A stretch of DNA of 64,000 nucleotides from Megaustenia siamemsis (taxonomy: Eukaryota > Mollusca > Gastropoda > Stylommatophora > Ariophantidae), in assembly GCA_032433765.1 (NCBI GenBank), contig JAVIAB010000046.1, positions 59,730,482 through 59,794,481 of the forward strand, read 5' to 3'. A program made the translations under genes and the position numbers. Positions 59,632 to 64,000 of this stretch are shown here, piece by piece; positions within the stretch are counted from its first letter, which is position 1; every line of letters starts with the position of its first letter. The notes under the pieces were generated by a model that saw only the letters and a program-made list of their open reading frames with translations, was not told the origin of the DNA and searched no databases.

Positions 59632-60713
59632 AGTCAACAAATGTACAACAACATTATGTATGGTCAACAAATGTACAACAACATTATGTATGGTCAACAA
59701 ATGTACATTATGTATGGTCAACAATTGTACAACAACATTATGTATTGTCAACAGATGTACAACAACATTATGTATGGTCAACAGATGTACAACAACATTA
59801 TGTATGGTCAACAGATGTACAACAACATTATGTATGGTCAACATATATACAACATTATGTATGGTCAACAAATGTACAACAACATGTATGGTCAACAGAT
59901 GTACATTATGTATGGTCAACAGATGTACAACAACATTATGTATGGTCAACAAATGTACATTTTGTATAGTCAACATATGTACAACAACATTATGTATGGT
60001 CAACAAATGTACATTATGTATGGTCAACAGATGTACAACAACATTATGTATCGTCAACAGATGTAGAACAACATTATCTATGGTCAATATATGTACAACA
60101 ACATTATGTATGGTCAACAAACGTACAACAACATTATGTGTGGTCAACAAATGTACAACAGCATTATGTATGGTCAACAAATGTACAACAACATGTATGG
60201 TCAACAAATGTACAATAACATTATGTATGGTCAACAAATGTACAACAACATTATATACGGTCAACAAATGTACATTATGTATGATCAACAAATGTACAAC
60301 AGCATTATGTATGGTCAACAAATGTACAACAACATATGTATGGTCAACAAATGTACAACAACATTATGTATGGTCAACAAATGTACAACAACATTATGTA
60401 TGGTCAACAAATGTACAACAACATATGTATGGTCAACAAATGTACAACAACATATGTATGGTCAACAAATGTACAACAACATTATGTATGGTCAACAAAT
60501 GTACAACAGCATTATGTATGGTCAACAAATGTACAACAACATTATGTATGGTCAACAAATGTACAACAACATTATGTATGGTCAACAAATGTACAACAAC
60601 ATATGTATGGTCAACAAATGTACAACAACATATGTATGGTCAACAAATGTACAACAACATTATGTATGGTCAACAAATGTACAACAACATTATGTATGGT
60701 CAACAAATGTACA
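59632..60713. repeat. 30-bp minisatellite (about 36 copies)
   Basis: Unit GGTCAACAAATGTACAACAA plus CATTATGTAT, with length variants from loss of ACAACA or TT. Because 30 is a multiple of three, several frames on both strands stay open for up to 372 codons; these are artefacts of the repeat. Confidence 0.95.
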
Positions 60714-60875
60714 AGAGCCTGTGAGAGTGAAGGACATACAATAAGAGATTCCACTGTTTGGCTGAAGACAACTCAGCACCAATCAAGTTACAACCAAAAT
60801 TAGTCACTTTGACTAAGTAAGCATTACTTTAATATTTCCATGCAAACTTTGTTTTGCCCTACTTAACTGCTGCTC

Positions 60876-60895
60876 TCTCTCTCTCTCTCTCCAGA
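60876..60895 (+). promoter_or_regulatory. Strong 3' splice-site-like tract
   Basis: A CT-only run ending CCAG, preceded by CTTAACTGCTG as a possible branch site. It is in the right orientation to pair with the donor at 42936 just after the DGK stop. Confidence 0.4.
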
Positions 60896-61244
60896 ACTTC
60901 ACTGCCTAGAGCTCACCAGCAGAACAAATTGATGAAATGCTGGAAGAAGCCATCCTCTACACCTCCATCTTTGTTTTGATCCATTTGCTGTGATCCTTCA
61001 CTTTGAGTGGTTTTTGCTCTTTCAAGCTCTCACTGGCACGTGGATATTCGTCGTTGTTGTGGTGTGGTTACTTCAGCAGCATATCACCCTCCGACACGGT
61101 CTGCAGCAACAGTACAAAACATTTCCTCTGTGTTATCACCCTTTATCCACTCAACAAAGAGCAGCACTATGACTGTTCTCTTCACCATGACTTTGGTCCT
61201 ATCAACAAGCAAGATAATCTGCCACAGTCTGTTGAGTTCATGTT

Positions 61245-62226
61245 TGTATAGCGATGAGGTCAGGGACAGCTACCTGAATGTCTGTGATAGCAGCCCCTTG
61301 GTTGGACCTGTCAAGCAGATGATAGCGATGAGGTCAGGGACAGCTACCTGAATGTCTGTGATAGCAGCCCCTTGGTTGGACCTGTCAAGCAGATGATAGC
61401 GATGAGGTCAGGGACAGCTACCAGAATGTCTATGATAGCAGCCCCTTGGTTGGACCTGTCAAGCAGATGATAGCAATGAGGTCAGGGACAGCTAGCCTGA
61501 ATGTCTATGATAGCAGCTCCATGGTTGGACCTGTCAAGCAGATGATAGCGATGAGGTCAGGGACAGCTAGCCTGAATGTCTATGATAGCAGCCCCTTGGT
61601 TGGACCTGTCAAGCAGATGATAGCGATGAGGTCAGGGACAGCTACCTGAATGTCTATGATAGCAGCCCCTTGGTTGGACCTGTCAAGCAGATGATAGCGA
61701 AGAAGGTCAGGGACAGCTACCTGAATGTCTATGATAGCAGCCCCATGGTTGGACCTGTCAAGCAGATGATAGCGATGAGGTCAGGGACAGCTAGCCTGAA
61801 TGTCTATGATAGCAGCTCCATGGTTGGACCTGTCAAGCAGATGATAGCGATGAGGTCAGGGACAGCTAGCCTGAATGTCTATGATAGCAGCCCCTTGGTT
61901 GGACCTGTCAAGCAGATGATAGCGATGAGGTCAGGGACAGCTACCTGAATGTCTATGATAGCAGCCCCTTGGTTGGACCTGTCAAGCAGATGATAGCGAA
62001 GAAGGTCAGGGACAGCTACCTGAATGTCTATGATAGCAGCCCCATGGTTGGACCTGTCAAGCAGATGATAGCGATGAGGTCAGGGACAGCTAGCCTGAAT
62101 GTCTATGATAGCAGCCCCTTGGTTGGACCTGTCAAGCAGATGATAGCGATGAGGTCAGGGACAGCTAGCCTGGATGTCTGTGATAGCAGCCCCATGGTTG
62201 GACCTGTCAAGCAGATGATAGCACTG
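61245..62226. repeat. 74/75-bp minisatellite (about 13 copies) with a 299-bp higher-order unit
   Basis: Units contain GATAGCGATGAGGTCAGGGA, CAGCTACCTGAATGTCTATG, ATAGCAGCCCCTTGGTTGGA and CCTGTCAAGCAGAT. One-base differences (CTACCTG versus CTAGCCTG, GCGATGAGG versus GCGAAGAAGG) define a four-unit order that recurs 299 bp apart (61670 and 61969). It may sit in the DGK 3' UTR. Confidence 0.93.
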
Positions 62227-62346
62227 ATGCTAACAAGTCTGCTCATTCTTAATTTGACAAATGTGAGCTCTAACACTGACTCTCTCATTGTTTTATCACT
62301 GAAATGTATTACATTATTTTAATAATTAAATGTAACAAATAAGTGA

Positions 62347-62352
62347 AATAAA
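62347..62352 (+). terminator. Possible polyadenylation signal AATAAA
   Basis: AATAAA is followed within about 10-20 bases by a T/GT-rich stretch (CAGTTTTTTTGTG), the usual layout of a cleavage site. It is placed sensibly for a + strand transcript ending around 62370. The hexamer is common in AT-rich DNA, so this is weak alone. Confidence 0.3.
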
Positions 62353-62375
62353 GTCAGTTTTTTTGTGAAATGTAA

Positions 62376-62520
62376 TTAAATGTTGAAGTATAGAGATTCA
62401 AGTGAGGTTTTTTTAAGGATATTTAATGATATGAGCTGAAAGTAAGGATTCAAGAAATTGATTTTATCATTATATATATTGATACATAACTGAAATGTAA
62501 ATGTTCTGTAAATGAATTTG

Positions 62521-62597
<77 letters not shown>

Positions 62598-63017
62598 AAC
62601 ATAACTGAAATGTTGCAGGTAGTTAATTTTGAATGAAGTAGTGATACATAACTGAACTGCAAGGGACTAGAAAAGTGCATTTTGGTTGTAGACAGTTTTG
62701 TGTTCAGTGCCAAGGTGAATGGTTGTTGAAGTTCTCTGAAAACTGGACATAAAAAAACATCCCCTAGACACAAGCAGAGAATGAGATCTATCATTTAACA
62801 CTCTCTAATAGCTTCTGCTTTTCTTTCTACATAGAGGTGTGAGTTGGAGAACTCTTGGTGCATAAGTTAGGGCTCAAATCACATAAACCTGCCCTCTTGT
62901 GTTCCTTGCATATCTACTGCTCGTTCAGTCAGAATAAGAACTGGTGAATGTATTGTCAACAAATGTCTTGCTGCAGCCATTGTCAACAAATGTCTTGCTG
63001 CAGCCATTGTCAACAAA
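62376..63017. other. Single-copy sequence with simple repeats
   Basis: About 640 bp. It holds a (TA)n run at 62527-62571 followed by (TAA)n to 62597, and 2.5 copies of a 27-bp unit (ATTGTCAACAAATGTCTTGC) at about 62950-63018. No gene is seen. Confidence 0.6.
62527..62597. repeat. (TA)n-(TAA)n microsatellite
   Basis: About 45 bases of TA repeats followed directly by about 26 bases of TAA repeats. Confidence 0.95.
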
Positions 63018-63045
63018 TTTATCTGTCTATCTATCTATCTTTCGT

Positions 63046-64000
63046 TCGCTCGAAGTATTGTCTATATCAGCAATGTCGTTTTCTGTATGAATTTTACTGT
63101 CTTTTGTAATTCTTGCAGTGGCCCATATAGTTTTGTCTGTAGTGTTGTATCTATGGGCCAATGGATTTTCCTCAGTCTACTATATTCAGTGCAGTCTTGA
63201 AGTATGTGTTCAGCAGTCTGGGGTGCCTGTCCACATGTACAAGTAGTTGATGTACCGATCTTGAATTTTGTATACATGTGACTATGGAGTCGATTGTGTC
63301 CTGTTCTTAGGCGTATAATGATAACTTGTTCATATCTATTCATATTATGAAAGGCATCCTGATATGGGGCTTGTGGTCCTATGATTGATTTGATTATCTG
63401 TTTCTTAAGATGTTATGTAACTGGTGTATCTAGTTGTGTGCCTGTTGAACCTTCCTTTGCCAACTGATCTGCTTTCTCATTTCCTGGTATTCCACAGTGA
63501 GACGGGATCCACTGCAGGGCAACCCTGTGGTGCTTGCAGAGTTCAGTCAATAAGGTCTGTAGATGTGGTAATTTTCTGGATTGTAGTGCCTGGAGTACTG
63601 ATCTTGCATCTGTCAAAAACACTACAGGCTGTGGGCTAAGATTACTGTTCAGCAGTTTTTCTATTGCCAACTTTATTGCTTGTATTTCTGCATCATAATT
63701 GTGACAATATTTCCCTGTTGCTATTTTATTCATATCCCTAGTGTTATTTGGGTACTCTATATATGCACCTGCTCCCCCATTCTTTACTGCATTCTGTGCT
63801 GATCCATCTGTGTACACACGGATCCATAGGTATTGTGGGTATTCTTCATCCAGGAAACTGAGAGTTATTGTTTTTCGCTGTAGACTATTTTGTTCCTCTT
63901 TGTCAACTATTCCTTTCACTTCTGTCCGTATTTGAACTGATAATCCTGATTCATCTGTCCAGGGAGTCTGTTCTGGTATGGGCAGAAGGGGTTTAACAAC
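63046..64000 (-). mobile_element. RNase H-bearing LINE, 3' part, running off the window
   Basis: The minus strand is open from the window end (LPIPEQTPWTDESG) through an RNase H domain. Motifs: WIRVYTDGSAQNAV (Asp), YDAEIQAIKLAIEKL (Glu), VFLTDARSVLQAL (Asp), ALQWIPSHCGIPGNEKADQL (His and Asp). A TAA at 63413 interrupts. In the same frame follows a C-terminal piece (NRYEQVIIIRLRTGHNRLHS, CTCGQAPQTAEHILQDC) with the Cys/His pattern C-x-C...H-x4-C common at LINE ends. The element ends near 63046 next to a CTAT repeat at 63022-63043, its likely microsatellite tail. It is the same family as 53090-53725, in opposite orientation. The I/Nimb/Jockey group is my guess. Confidence 0.9.

Larger units (their letters stand above)
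60896..62375 (+). other. Candidate 3' UTR exon of the diacylglycerol kinase transcript
   Basis: Inferred, not proven. A strong acceptor (branch-like CTTAAC, then a pure CT tract, then CCAG) ends at 60895 on the same strand as the DGK gene. A matching unused donor lies just after the DGK stop. Downstream there is no long conserved ORF; the 60-114-codon ORFs at 60990-61351 have no recognisable content. The segment contains the 74/75-bp array and ends near a polyadenylation-like signal. It could equally belong to another transcript or be intergenic. Confidence 0.3.

Noticed and set aside
59599..60803. Long ORFs in several frames over the 30-bp array
   Set aside because: By-product of a unit divisible by three, open on both strands.
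61003..61351. Overlapping + strand ORFs of 82-114 codons
   Set aside because: Three frames overlap, none with recognisable content, and they run into the 74-bp array.

Overview
This is eukaryotic nuclear DNA, almost certainly from an invertebrate animal. A lophotrochozoan such as a mollusc is my best guess, but the sequence does not prove it. The signs are GT-AG introns, several LINE families, a Ty3/Gypsy element, a TA-target DNA transposon and a tRNA-derived SINE. By my tally about 58% of the window is tandem minisatellite (16 or more unrelated families), about 32% is transposable element, and under 1% is recognisable host coding sequence.

The only host gene I recognise is a type I (alpha/beta/gamma-like) diacylglycerol kinase on the + strand. 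Its last five coding exons lie at 900-993, 12870-13080, 31770-31890, 34099-34159 and 42843-42932. They join in phase to give about 191 residues of the DGK accessory domain, ending in a natural stop. The exons are 61-211 nt and the introns are 11.9, 18.7, 2.2 and 8.7 kb. A donor 3 nt after the stop, a strong acceptor at 60895 and an AATAAA at 62347 suggest, but do not prove, an 18 kb intron in the 3' UTR.

Layout: 1-790, 48-bp array. 1031-12020, giant 36/38-bp array containing a 1,772-bp higher-order duplication. 12491-12828, 54-bp array next to an acceptor. 13400-24002, a young full-length Gypsy element on the minus strand (LTRs differ at 3 of 1183 sites). 24133-30872, two related 41-bp arrays. 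32047-33607, 50-bp array split by a LINE 3' end. 34404-42711, four successive arrays (35, 83, 56 and 43/48 bp) filling one intron. 43563-51640, 41/42-bp array split by two LINE insertions, then a 59-bp purine-rich array to 53089. 53090-55828, a LINE fragment cut by a mariner-like transposon whose transposase has a D-to-E gap of 83 residues. 56153-60713, four smaller arrays and a LINE RNase H fragment with a minisatellite grown inside it. 61245-62226, 74/75-bp array in the putative 3' UTR. 63046-64000, an RNase H LINE on the minus strand running out of the window.

None of the mobile elements looks intact. The Gypsy pol is broken by about four single-base frame changes, the largest LINE has lost the core of its reverse transcriptase, and the transposase has a frameshift and a stop. 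The main biological interest is how one conserved signalling gene tolerates introns made of private, homogenised minisatellites, several of which carry sense-strand splice-like or palindromic motifs in every unit.
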